This document shows, piece after piece, positions 43,754 to 53,700 of a DNA stretch of 64,000 nucleotides. Position 1 is the stretch's first letter. Each line of letters begins with the position of its first letter. The notes under the pieces were generated by a model. That model saw only the letters and a program-made list of their open reading frames with translations, had not been told where the DNA came from and did not search any database. The position numbers and the translations under genes were made by a program. The DNA comes from Nitzschia sp. DOCU1 (taxonomy: Eukaryota > Bacillariophyta > Bacillariophyceae > Bacillariales > Bacillariaceae), in the NCBI GenBank assembly GCA_951394045.1, contig OX596000.1, positions 310,001-374,000 of the forward strand, in the 5' to 3' direction.

Positions 43754-44279
43754 GAATTGCTTGCTGCTACTTTACTAGTCGTGTAGAAAGATTGTGTTAT
43801 GCGGGCCGACAAGCCAGCATTTCATCGTCGATCTAGATTCTACCGGTGTATAGTTGGAGAAAATATCCTGCCATCGCTCGTAATTAGTAGCGAGAGCCCA
43901 CTTTGACCTTCCTTCGGGTCGGGTGAGTCAACTATCCATGGGAAATAACAACGACGTTTTCTCGGCGGCGGCGTGAAATATTTTCTGGTAAGCCCTAAGA
44001 TTTAAGCCTGATCGGAGGCAATAATCACCGTCCTCACCAGATTAATCGTGGTGCTGGCCTCGGTCTTGGCGGCGGGGCCAGGAACGAAAACGCGCCGTCG
44101 TCACACCCTCTCTCTAGAGTAGCATCGGAAGCGGCAGAGAACGAAGAGTCCGTCTACATGTGTATGGGTGACCACACGAGCTTCACTAACTATCCTTATT
44201 GTCATCACTTTCAAACGAGCTGTCGGAACTACAAATACCATTGAGGTATTCCAGAATCTGCTTGTGTGATCATTTCACC
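43754..44279. other. intergenic; outer edge of the inverted duplication lies at its right end
   Basis: No gene is seen. Similarity with the far side (beyond 54557) is not apparent upstream of the start codon, so the duplicated segment seems to begin at or very near 44280. Confidence 0.55.
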
Positions 44280-47200
44280 ATGACTTGCAGCTGCCCCCCT
44301 ATAAGCAGTAGAATTCCGTATAAGGTGCTTACCTTGCTGCATTTATTCAGTCAATTCACGCCGATTCAGAGCAAGTGCGACGTCTCTTCGTGCACGGTTC
44401 CCAACACCACGGATGCCTATGCCCTAGTGGAGGTTGCCACCGAAGAGTTCAAGAACATTACCGAAGACGAAATCCTCCTTTTGGAAGACAAAGTCCTCGA
44501 GGCCTACAACTGCGATGAGGGTGGAGATTACTCCTACCTGGAGACCTTTACATTGCTTCGCGACACACAGGAGTATTATGGAATTACAAAAACGAACTTG
44601 GGCTTGAACTTTACCACGTGGGTCGCCAAGTATCGACTTACAAGGAACGTATGTCAAGAAGGTCTATTTGTGGCCGATGATATCGGAGGGACGGGACGTT
44701 ATCTGCAGGAGCAAGAGCAGACCGATAGTAGGTCTCCCTCAAGGTTCTTCCGGAGTGTCCACAGAAGGACTCAGGCATGCAAGTGCCCTCCACTCACTCG
44801 AGAAGACTTTCTCAGTGATTTGAACTTGCTTATTCAAGATGAAATCAGAGCTGGGAACGTCCAGAACTTTACATCCGTAATCAACATTACTGATATGGAG
44901 CACGTCGAGGATGCGACTAACTGTCGTCTGGCCAATAGTACAAATACTACAAACACCACAAGCACGCCCTGGTCGGCGTCGGCAATGGTAGAGTGGCGCA
45001 CCAACAAGACTGTACTGACAGAAGAAGATCTAGCAAGGATTGGTGCTCGGTATCAAGCCTTGTACAATCAGCTAAACTCCCTAGGAAATGGCTTTTGTGA
45101 TCCGGCCTTCAGGGTGATACGCAACGTCCGAGTGACGATTGAAAACTCTACCACGGTCCGGGCTCTTGGTCGAAGATCACTTTTCGTTGAAGAGGATCTA
45201 CCAGACGGAGGAAATGAAGATGTTAATGGGCGATTTCTCAATGAGACATCGCTCGGTCCGACGTTTGAACCTACTTCAGCTCCGACGATGCAAGGGGCGG
45301 ACTTGTTTTACCTATACTTTGAGACCGAGGGTGATTGTGTCTTGTGCTCCCAAGACGCTGGTATGTTTAACCAGGTCGACCTGAGGCGCAGGCGCCAGCT
45401 GCTCAGCAGCGACCCGAACTTGAGTGTGGAAGAGTTTGCCGATCAATGCTGGTGCCCCGTGGGATCCGAGATCCGCGCACCAACCCTCCAAGAGTTTGTA
45501 CGGGCGCTCAATGAAACCGGCATGGTGGCAGCGCTGTACGAGGTGGAGGCTATGGAATGTGTCCCATTCACTCCGTTCGTATCCCAAGAAGAGTATGAAT
45601 TTGCCGGGAATCGAACGCTGATCAATTCTACAATTTTGTCTGCGTTGTCGTCTGTTTTCCTGGCGACCTATATGGAAGTGTCGGCGACTGTTTGCGACCC
45701 TTACTTCCGCACTATCGATTCTGTGTGGGTGGGTTTGATGTCGAACAGTAGTCGCGTGTTGATAGAGTTCAACTCTACAACAAATTCAACTTTCGACCTC
45801 GAAGGCCTCTTGAACATGACGGATTGGAACGATACTTCGTTCTCGGATCCGTCATTTTCGCCAACCGTATCTCCTACTCAGTCGCCCACTGTGTACGGAG
45901 CTGACCTGTTTACTCTCGCCTTTCGAACGACTGGCGAATGTTCTGGTTGTCCCGCGGATTCGAGCCTGTTTGACTTTGCTACGGAAGTACGACAACTGAG
46001 TGCTGACATGGATTATTCTTTGCTTAACTCGAACAGTAAAGCGCCATCTAGTGCACGGCAGCTGAACCTGGCTGGGTCTTGCTTGTGTGAAAGGAATGCT
46101 ATACTTGAGGCAGTTCCGAGGGATGTATTTGAAGTTACGTTTGTAGTGAATATTCTCCAATCGGATGATATTCCCTCCGACGTGATTGAAAAGGTGCTCA
46201 TCCCTCTGCCACCGCCCACAGTTTCCCCAGCTCCGAGCAATGTACCGTCTACGGGGCCCACATCGATTCCCTCTTCAAGCCCCAACGTTCCTTCCGTGTT
46301 TCCCAGTGCGTTTCCGAGTTCCTTCCCCAGTGGGTTTCCAAGTTCCTTCCCCAGTGGGCTTCCCTCATTCTTTCCATCGGCCATACCCACGGATCTCCCA
46401 AGCGACTTTCCGTCCGCTTTGCCGACTACAGCGCCGAGTGAGTCCCCAAGCGAAGAAGCATGCGACTCAGGCGCATGCTTCCTTGGTGCGGCGAACGAAG
46501 TGATATCTTCGTACGATCCCCCCACGACAACCACTCTTATAGTTGGTTCTTTCGAGCAAAATATCAATGTTTTGTTCCCGTCCCCTTCGGTAACTGCAGG
46601 GGAAGATTGTGCCAACTGGCCCTCTTTCCCTCCGAAAACTGTCGAGGCGGTCGTAGACTCGTACCAGGTTGCTTCGCCCATCCTCGACACCAATCTCCTC
46701 TCTCCACTTCTTCAGTACAGTGTTGATGTCACTACTACGAGCAATTTTGTCTTCTTTCGAGTTTGGGACGACAGGTGCAGTGAAGGCAAGTGCACCTGCC
46801 TCGGAGCAAGCGAGCCTACTGGCCAGGTTGGATCTCGGCAAGTGCTGTTTCAACTGTCACTAGAATTGGAGGAGAAAGTGGTATACCGCATTGAAAGCTA
46901 CTCTTTTAAATCTGGAGAGATGGGTGGGTTTATTGAGGGGTGTCTGTCGACCCAAAATACGTTTTCTACTCTTGGTAGTATCACGTCATTCGAAACCTCC
47001 TCTTATCCTTTCGCGGTGGTCCAACCTTTCCAACCCGATGCTCTTACAATCAGTAGCTGCAGCGGAGTCGGCCCGGGGAGTAGCGGAACCTTCTACAAAA
47101 TTGGCGTTTCCTACGAAGAACCAATTTTCATTCGCTGCCTCTCACCCGGTCGTTTGTATATTCACTCCGGAACTTGCTTCGATGAGACATGTGAGGCTCA

Positions 47201-48161
47201 GTTTGAGTGTGGAGCAGGGCAGCTTGGTTTTAATTTTGCATTCCCAACCGGTGTCGCCAGCATTTGGGTGTACTTTGAGCCTAGTTCAACGGTGGATGAT
47301 GTGGCCACGGCTTGCCTGCAGAATACAGGTAGCCGGAATCGACGCGATTTGGAGGTACCATTGCTTCCAAAGCCGGTGGTGGACGACCATGGTCAGCGCC
47401 ATTTACAACAAACAGCTCCTCTTACAGCAGTCACCTTGTCGACGATTTCGGGCTTCGACGCATCGTCATACGTGGGGCCGATTTCATACCGGGAAACAGC
47501 AGCGTCCCCTTTCTCGCCCTGTACATCACCATTTGACAAAACCAACGGCAAAATTTTCGTCCCGTTTACGATCGCACAAGGCGTCACGGAGATCAAAATT
47601 GCTTGCTACGGCGAAACCAAAGTGGAGATTTTTGGCAACAGCTGCGAAAATCGTGTCTGCTATTACTCCCACCAAAAGTGTCCGAACGCCGGCTCGGGCG
47701 AAATCGCATTCTCCTTGACTGGATTGAATGCCGGTAAATACGTTCTTCGTTATGATGAACCGACCATACCCGCGTTTCCAGATGATTGTGTTGCTGCGAT
47801 CGACGTTGGAGACGGCCCAACTGGAGGCTCCTTCCTGAATACACTTCCTTCCGCTGATTGCCCCGATTTTTCGGCAAGTGGCATTGGCTTTTTCCGAAAG
47901 GCGGCGCAGCCAACGGACGGGGTGTGGGATTTCCCATGTTTGTTCAACAGCCCCGAGATCTACGTGTTTGCGGCTCCTGACGATGCCGCGAGTTGCAGCA
48001 ACCCTATTTGCCTGTACGACGAAAGGAGCGGTTGTCCGACTGGCGGCGTTGATTTTTCATTTGAGCTTCCATCGACAGACGTCCTTCAGACTAGTCCGAA
48101 TCTTGCGTCCGTCACCTCCTTCACCTATTATGTGTGGTACTTTTGGCCCAGCAACGCATAA
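44280..48161 (+). CDS. large secreted protein with PS-rich linker, copy 1, 1293 aa
   Basis: The ATG at 44280 aligns with the start of copy 2; the frame is open further upstream but only from a TTG. A signal peptide is predicted (hydrophobic YKVLTLLHLFSQFTPIQS, then CDVSSC). The ectodomain is rich in Cys and N-x-S/T sites. An N-terminal region of ~630 residues has repeated blocks that begin with F.PT.SAPT..GADLF and contain LYFETEGDCVLCS or AFRTTGECSGCP. A PS-rich spacer follows (FPSGFPSSFPSGLPSFFPS, about 665-740). The C-terminal ~550 residues contain beta-sandwich-like modules (FVFFRVWDD, PIFIRCLSPGRLYIHSGTC, VEIFGNSCENRVCYYSH) similar in rhythm to PPC domains. No membrane anchor is visible. 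A cell-surface or extracellular-matrix role is inferred. Its 3' end overlaps the small gene on the other strand by 34 nt. Confidence 0.9.
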   Translation: MTCSCPPISSRIPYKVLTLLHLFSQFTPIQSKCDVSSCTVPNTTDAYALVEVATEEFKNITEDEILLLEDKVLEAYNCDEGGDYSYLETFTLLRDTQEYYGITKTNLGLNFTTWVAKYRLTRNVCQEGLFVADDIGGTGRYLQEQEQTDSRSPSRFFRSVHRRTQACKCPPLTREDFLSDLNLLIQDEIRAGNVQNFTSVINITDMEHVEDATNCRLANSTNTTNTTSTPWSASAMVEWRTNKTVLTEEDLARIGARYQALYNQLNSLGNGFCDPAFRVIRNVRVTIENSTTVRALGRRSLFVEEDLPDGGNEDVNGRFLNETSLGPTFEPTSAPTMQGADLFYLYFETEGDCVLCSQDAGMFNQVDLRRRRQLLSSDPNLSVEEFADQCWCPVGSEIRAPTLQEFVRALNETGMVAALYEVEAMECVPFTPFVSQEEYEFAGNRTLINSTILSALSSVFLATYMEVSATVCDPYFRTIDSVWVGLMSNSSRVLIEFNSTTNSTFDLEGLLNMTDWNDTSFSDPSFSPTVSPTQSPTVYGADLFTLAFRTTGECSGCPADSSLFDFATEVRQLSADMDYSLLNSNSKAPSSARQLNLAGSCLCERNAILEAVPRDVFEVTFVVNILQSDDIPSDVIEKVLIPLPPPTVSPAPSNVPSTGPTSIPSSSPNVPSVFPSAFPSSFPSGFPSSFPSGLPSFFPSAIPTDLPSDFPSALPTTAPSESPSEEACDSGACFLGAANEVISSYDPPTTTTLIVGSFEQNINVLFPSPSVTAGEDCANWPSFPPKTVEAVVDSYQVASPILDTNLLSPLLQYSVDVTTTSNFVFFRVWDDRCSEGKCTCLGASEPTGQVGSRQVLFQLSLELEEKVVYRIESYSFKSGEMGGFIEGCLSTQNTFSTLGSITSFETSSYPFAVVQPFQPDALTISSCSGVGPGSSGTFYKIGVSYEEPIFIRCLSPGRLYIHSGTCFDETCEAQFECGAGQLGFNFAFPTGVASIWVYFEPSSTVDDVATACLQNTGSRNRRDLEVPLLPKPVVDDHGQRHLQQTAPLTAVTLSTISGFDASSYVGPISYRETAASPFSPCTSPFDKTNGKIFVPFTIAQGVTEIKIACYGETKVEIFGNSCENRVCYYSHQKCPNAGSGEIAFSLTGLNAGKYVLRYDEPTIPAFPDDCVAAIDVGDGPTGGSFLNTLPSADCPDFSASGIGFFRKAAQPTDGVWDFPCLFNSPEIYVFAAPDDAASCSNPICLYDERSGCPTGGVDFSFELPSTDVLQTSPNLASVTSFTYYVWYFWPSNA

Positions 48162-48562
48162 CAACCATTTTTTGTATAAACCAAATTGCATTTCGCCGTC
48201 GCCTTGTATAATAAAAGATAATGACACTTCAACAATTTATGCTTGATTGTGCCGCTTGTGGTTGTTTTTGCCTTGACGCTTTGCTCGGTTCGTACTGTTG
48301 GTGGTGTTGTGACATTCCCGGATGTGCGTGGCATGATTTTCTTGTGGTCGCGCCGATGTATATCATCCGCCTTGCATGGCTGTTGCTGTTGTTGCCACCA
48401 AAGTAGAACATTGGAAATTTGTGTCACAAGAGTACAAGACAAGCCAAAGGCCGCCATGGGTGTCCAGTCCAAATAGTGCAACAAAAGTGCGGCACCCGCC
48501 AAGGAACCAGCAAGCAAGATCAACAAGTGGATGATCCGAGTCGCATTTAGATTGACCTTCAT
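48128..48562 (-). CDS. small two-helix membrane protein, copy 1, 144 aa
   Basis: The start ATG at 48562 was chosen because it aligns with copy 2 (MKVNLN). Residues ~9-32 (RIIHLLILLAGSLAGAALLLHY) and ~36-60 (MAAFGLSCTLVTQISNVLLWW) are two membrane segments with a DWTP turn between them, followed by a Gln run and a hydrophilic tail. The C-terminal ~60 residues differ in frame from copy 2. Here the frame stays open and runs antisense into the 3' end of the secreted-protein gene. Family and function are not recognised. Confidence 0.7.
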   Translation of the reverse strand: MKVNLNATRIIHLLILLAGSLAGAALLLHYLDWTPMAAFGLSCTLVTQISNVLLWWQQQQQPCKADDIHRRDHKKIMPRTSGNVTTPPTVRTEQSVKAKTTTSGTIKHKLLKCHYLLLYKATAKCNLVYTKNGCYALLGQKYHT

Positions 48563-48740
48563 TCTAGTAGAAAGAAGAGATATTCTTAAATGAAGAAGCC
48601 TTCGCATTGAGGAAAGGCGCGGTGCACCGTGTTGAGCGGGCCATGGTCATTGGATGATGCGGCGTGAAAATGGAACCAACGAGAGTGATGTGTGTGTGAA
48701 GAAGCTTCCACGCCACGTGGAGACTGTTTCATTGGTTCTT

Positions 48741-48960
48741 CTCGTGCCGAAACCGACTCAATCGACTAAAGAAAGATATCCATCCATCCACGCGGCCATC
48801 CATTCATTCATCAATAAAGTGTAGAGGCATCTCCGCCGTTGCGAGTCCACACACGTGATGTCATCATCTTGATGCCCTCTTCCTTTCCCATCGCACGAGA
48901 CATCTAATCCTCCTCTTTTCGCCATTTTTTCAACTCTATCCGTTGGTGGAAGCATTCACT
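48741..48960. other. spacer of the inverted duplication, left part
   Basis: Single-copy sequence, apparently without similarity on the other side. It should contain the promoter of the YchJ-like gene. Confidence 0.5.
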
Positions 48961-49743
48961 ATGACAATGCTTCAAAGAACGGCTCTGTCCAAGAAACTTC
49001 ATGTTGTCGTCTGGACGTTGGTGGTGGTGGCAATGTGGACGACGACGACGACCATTCCACAAGTCCATGCCTTGGCCGCGGCGGCGAAACGAAAATCATC
49101 CGGAGGTGGTGGAGGAGGCGGAAAGAACCGTGGTGGTAGCAGTACCAACAAGGGATTTGGTGCTCCACCTCCATCCTTGGAAGATGTCTTGTCCAAGTTT
49201 CCAACCTGCATGCCTGATGATGCTAACTTGGTGGATTGTCCCTGTGGCATTATGAGACCACAACAAAAATACAGTGACTGTTGTGGTCCCCTTCATGACA
49301 AGACTCGAAGCTGTACTACCATGTTGGATGTTTTGAAATCTCGATATTCGGCCTTTTACTTTCGAAATATACGACACATTATGGATACGACGCATCCCAC
49401 ATGTCGCGATTATAGAGAAGACAAAATCGCATGGGCCAAGGATTTGAACAAGGACGGCATGTTTGATTCCTTTGAATTTGTTGAACTGTCCGTTCTCGGT
49501 GACCCAGAATTTGTCAATGACAATGAAGGCTTTGTGGAATTTCAAGTCACGTTGCGAGGACGAGACGACGAGACTATGATTCGAGGCGCACGACGGAGTG
49601 CGTCGGCCGTGGCAGGATTGGAGACGATAATCAAGGAACGGTCTCGATTCTTGCGAGATGCCGAGACGGGAATATGGGCCTATGCAAGTGGAGATGTCAG
49701 CTCGGAAGAAGCCGGTCTACAAGATATCAAGCTAAACAACTAG
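48961..49743 (+). CDS. YchJ-like (UPF0225/SEC-C) protein with leader, 260 aa
   Basis: Starts at the first in-frame ATG. A hydrophobic leader (VVVWTLVVVAMW, about 15-26) precedes IPQVHALAAAAKR, a possible signal or plastid-type processing region. A Gly-rich linker comes next. The core holds CPCG (C93, C95), YSDCCGPLH (C107, C108) and LKSRYSAFYF, the SEC-C zinc motif plus the RSRY-type motif of the bacterial YchJ family, followed by an NTF2-like half (EGFVEFQVTLRG). The family's function is not established. An unusual DLNKDGMFDSFE stretch at 161-172 has the spacing of a calcium-binding EF-hand loop. This gene is the only one in the single-copy spacer between the two arms of the inverted duplication. 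Confidence 0.83.
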   Translation: MTMLQRTALSKKLHVVVWTLVVVAMWTTTTTIPQVHALAAAAKRKSSGGGGGGGKNRGGSSTNKGFGAPPPSLEDVLSKFPTCMPDDANLVDCPCGIMRPQQKYSDCCGPLHDKTRSCTTMLDVLKSRYSAFYFRNIRHIMDTTHPTCRDYREDKIAWAKDLNKDGMFDSFEFVELSVLGDPEFVNDNEGFVEFQVTLRGRDDETMIRGARRSASAVAGLETIIKERSRFLRDAETGIWAYASGDVSSEEAGLQDIKLNN

Positions 49744-50260
49744 AACAAAATTGAGCCGTGGTTGTAGTCTTGAAGTAGACAGGGCCGCCGCTGCCTCCTC
49801 CGATCTACAAGCTACTGATGATGAGACAAACCGTCATTCAAAATCGTTTCCTATTTCCACTTAGTGGCAGAGCCACAAACATGAACCTAATATATCAAGA
49901 TGAGATCTTTTTTTGCGTTCCTCTTTTTCTCTCGAGTGAGGGCGGATATCTTTTTAGTCGATTTAGTCCGTCTTTGCATAAACCACACCGACCTATGAAA
50001 CAGCCTCCACGTGGAAGCTTCGTCACCCCAGAATTAAAAAAACATGCATGCCCCCACATCACTTTTGTTCCATTATCATGCCGTATCCTGGTACCACAGG
50101 TATCCAATGACCATGGCCCACCTCCACTCTCAGGCGGCGCCTCTCGTCAATAAGAAGGCTCTTAGTATTCGATCGAACTTCCCTGCAACCATAAGAATAT
50201 CTCTCTCTACTGACGCACGAAGAAGTGTTATTTTAGCGCTTTCGTCGTTCTCCCAGTAGA
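49744..50260. other. spacer right part and start of the right duplication arm
   Basis: The right arm becomes recognisable at about 49990 (a CTCCACGTGG block) and continues up to the small gene. No gene was found here; the frame 49818-50153 is not supported. Confidence 0.55.
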
Positions 50261-50587
50261 ATGAAGGTCAATCTAAATGGCACTCGAATCGTTCATTTGT
50301 TGATCTTGATTGCCTGTTCGTTGGCGGGTGCCGCACTATTGTTGCACTATTTGGACTGGACGCCCATGGCGGCCTTTGGTTTGTCTTGTACACTTGTGAC
50401 ACAAATTTCCAATGTTCTATTTTGGTGGCAGCAGCAGCAACGACAGCAGCCATGCAAGACGGATAGTCGGCGCGATCGCAAAATAATCATGCCACCGCCC
50501 GCCGCGAGTGGTACCAACAACCACAACAGTACGAATCGAGCAAAGCGTCAAGGCAAAAACAGCCACAAGCGGCACAATCGAGCATAA
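50261..50587 (+). CDS. small two-helix membrane protein, copy 2, 108 aa
   Basis: The first ~75 residues match copy 1 closely (MKVNLNGTRIVHLLIL, LDWTPMAAFGLSCTLVTQ, NVLFWWQQQQ), including both membrane segments. After IIMP the frame differs. Copy 2 ends in a basic tail (RAKRQGKNSHKRHNRA), while the sequence matching the copy 1 tail continues in another frame (50508 on). An indel therefore changed the C-terminus in one copy. Function is unknown. Confidence 0.72.
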   Translation: MKVNLNGTRIVHLLILIACSLAGAALLLHYLDWTPMAAFGLSCTLVTQISNVLFWWQQQQRQQPCKTDSRRDRKIIMPPPAASGTNNHNSTNRAKRQGKNSHKRHNRA

Positions 50588-50708
50588 CTTGTTGAAGTGT
50601 CACTATCTTTTATACAAGGTGACGGCCAAAAGCAATTCGGTAATACAAACAAAAGGTTGTTTATCAGGGTCCATACCCGACTTGATCGACGACAAAGATT
50701 GGCAAGTG

Positions 50709-53700
50709 CTATCCTGCAGGCCAGAAGTACCACACGTAATAGGTGAACGAGGTGACGGGGTCAGCATCGAAATATCCTGCAAGGATGTCTATCGATGGAA
50801 CAGGAATTGAAAAAGAAGCACCGCCAGCCGGACATGCGTTTGTTTGGTACAGGCAGAATATGATGCCGTCGCAGCCAGGGCTGGGTCCATCGTTGGCAAC
50901 CACAAACACGCTTATCTCGGGGCTGTTAAACAAACATGGGAAATCCCACTCCCCGTCCTGTAGCGTCGTCGCCTTTTGGAAAAAGCCAATGCCAATTGTC
51001 GAAAGCGCAATGGTGCAAGTGGGCTGACGGGGGGTATTTAGAGGTTCCACGCCTGCGTCTACACTGTCTCCGACGTCGATCGCAGCAGAACAACTGTTCG
51101 TGTCCAAGGTGGCTTCATCATAGCGAAGGACATATTGGCCGGCATTCAACCCAGTAACGGCGAATGCGATTTCGCCGGGGGCGGTGTTCGGGCACTCAGT
51201 ATGGGAATAATAGCAGACGCGATTTTCGCAGCTGTTGCCAAAAATCTCCACTTTGGTGTCGCCATAGCAAAGAATGTTCACCACAGCTCCGACTGATGTG
51301 ATCTCAAACTCGATAAACTTTGTGCCGGTGGTGCTGTCGTCGAATGGAGATGTGCAAGATTCGATATCGAAAGGGGACTTTGCTGGTTCCTCGGTTGAAA
51401 TCGGCCCCACGTATGACGATGCGTCGAAGTTCTGAATTGTCGACAAGGTGACTGTGGCAGGGACCACTAAATGGCGCTGACCATGGTCGATCTCCAGCGG
51501 CTTTGGAAGAAATGACATCTCCAAATCGCGTCGATTCCGTCTACCTGTCTGCTGCAGGCAGTCAGCGGTCACAATATCTGCGGTTGTGCTTGGCTCAAAA
51601 TACACCCAAATGTCGTTGCCATTGCCCGGGAATGCAAAGTTGAAACCAAGCTGCCCTGCTCCGCAATCAAATTGAGCCTCGCATGTCTTCTCGAAGCAAG
51701 TTCCGGATTGAATATACAATCGACCGGCTTTGAGGCAGCGAATGAATACAATTGTCCCGGCGGTGTACGTGTTTTTAAATCGATAGAAGCTTCCACTAGG
51801 CCCCGGATCGTTTTTGCAGGATTTGATTTCGATTGTCGGGGCACCGGATTGCTCACTTTCGACCACAGCGAAAGGAGGAATACTGGTGGAGATGTAGATG
51901 AGTGTCGTGATCGACTCAAGAATATCAGTCGTAATCCAAGAGCCCCACAGACAATTTTCAATAAACCCACCCATCTGTCCATATTCAAAAGAGTAGCTTT
52001 GAATGAAGTATACCCCATTCTCATCCAATGACAGCGATAGATCAAGCGCTTGCTGAGATCCAATCAGGGCAGTAGGCTCGCTTGCTCCAAGGCAGGTGCA
52101 CTTGCCCACACTGCAATTGTCTTCGAAAACTCGAAAGAAGACCACAACTCTTTTCGTAGAGGGAACAAGGTATCGAAGAAGTGGAGAGAGGTGAGTGGCG
52201 TCAATGGGTGAAACAACCTTGAACGAGTCTACGCTCGCCTGGACATTGTTAGGATTTGGAGGGAAAGAGGGCCAGCTGGCACAATCTTCCCCTGCAGTTA
52301 CCGACGGGGACGGGGACACAAATAGGATACTTTGCTGGAAAGAACCAACTGCAAGAGTGGTTGTCGTGGCATCGTACGAGTACACATTCGTAGCATCAAG
52401 TAAGCAGACACTGCCGGTGGCGCATACGTCAGGAACCTCGCTTGGGAAATTTGTCGGTATGGCCGATGGAAGGAAGGAGGGAAACGCACTGGGGAAAGAA
52501 CTTGGAAACCCACTCGGGAAGGAACTTGGAAATTCACTGGGAAACACGGAAGGAACGATGGGGCTTGAAGAGGGCATCGACGTGGGCTCCGCAGAGGGCA
52601 CATTGCTCGGAGCTGGGGAAACTGTGGGCGGTGGCAGAGGGATGAGCACCTTTTCTATCACGTCTGAGGGAATATCATCCGATTGGAGAATATTCACAGC
52701 AAACGTGACCTCAAATAGATCCCTCGGAACTTCCTCAAGTAAAGCATTCCTTTCACACAAACACGCCCCATCCAGGTTCAACCGCCGTGCCACAGATGGT
52801 GCTTTACTCTTTGAGCCAACCAAAGAATCATCCACGTCATTCAGTCGTCGCAATTCCGTAGCAAAGTCAAACAGGCTCGAATCCGCCGGACAACCAGAAC
52901 ATTCGCCCGTTGTTCGAAAGGCGAGAGTGAACAGGTCAGCTCCGTACACAGTGGGCGACTGAGTAGGAGATACGGTTGGCGATAATGACGGATCCGAGAA
53001 CGAAGCATTGTTCCAATCCGTCGTGTTCAAGAGGCCTTCGAGGTCGTCAGTTGAATTTGCCGTAGAGTTGAACTCTATCAACACGCGACTACTGTTCGAG
53101 GACATCAAACCCACCCACACAGAATCGATAGTGCGGAAGTAAGGGTCGCAAACAGTCGCCGACACTTCCATATAGGTCGCCATGAAAACAGACGACAACG
53201 CAGACAAAATTGTAGAATTGATCAGCGTCCTATTGCCGACAAATTCATACTCTTCTTGGGAAATAAACGAAGTGAATGGGACACAGTCCATAGCCTCCAC
53301 CTCGTACAGCGCTGCCACCATGCCGGTTTCATTGAGCGCCCGTACAAACTCTTGGAGGGTGGGTGCGCGGATCTCGGATCCCACGGGGCACCAACATTGA
53401 TCGGCAAACTCTGCCACAGTCAAGTTCGGGTCGCTGCTGAGCAGCTGGCGCCTGCGCCTCAGGTCGACCTGGTTGAACATACCAGCTTCTTGGGAGCACA
53501 AGACACAATCACCCTCGGTCTCAAAGTATAGGTAAAACAAGTCCGCCCCTTGCATCGTCGGAGCTGAAGTAGGTTCAAACGTCGGACCGAGCGATGTCTC
53601 ACTGAGAAAACGCTCATTAAAAAAATCATCTCTTCCTTCTAGTAGATCATCTTCAACGAACAGTGCTCTTCGACCAAGAGCCCGGACCGTGGTAGAGTTT

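Larger units (their letters stand above)
44280..48740 (+). repeat. left arm of a large inverted duplication
   Basis: This arm matches the reverse complement of about 49990-54557. It carries the same two genes in mirror order and the same flank beyond the small gene. Shared flank pieces include an AAGAATATCTCT block, ATCCAATGACCATGGCCC and a CTCCACGTGG block next to aagcttc. The outer edge is near 44280 and the inner edge near 48740. Confidence 0.88.

Noticed and set aside
46013..46693. 226-codon minus-strand frame (and its mirror 52195-52962 on plus)
   Set aside because: Antisense shadows of the PS-rich spacers; the repeated GKELGNPLG pattern is just the complement of the FPSxFPS repeat.
46891..47718. 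275-codon plus-strand frame within secreted protein copy 1
   Set aside because: Out-of-frame shadow; the main frame is conserved between the two arms and this one is not (it is broken in copy 2).
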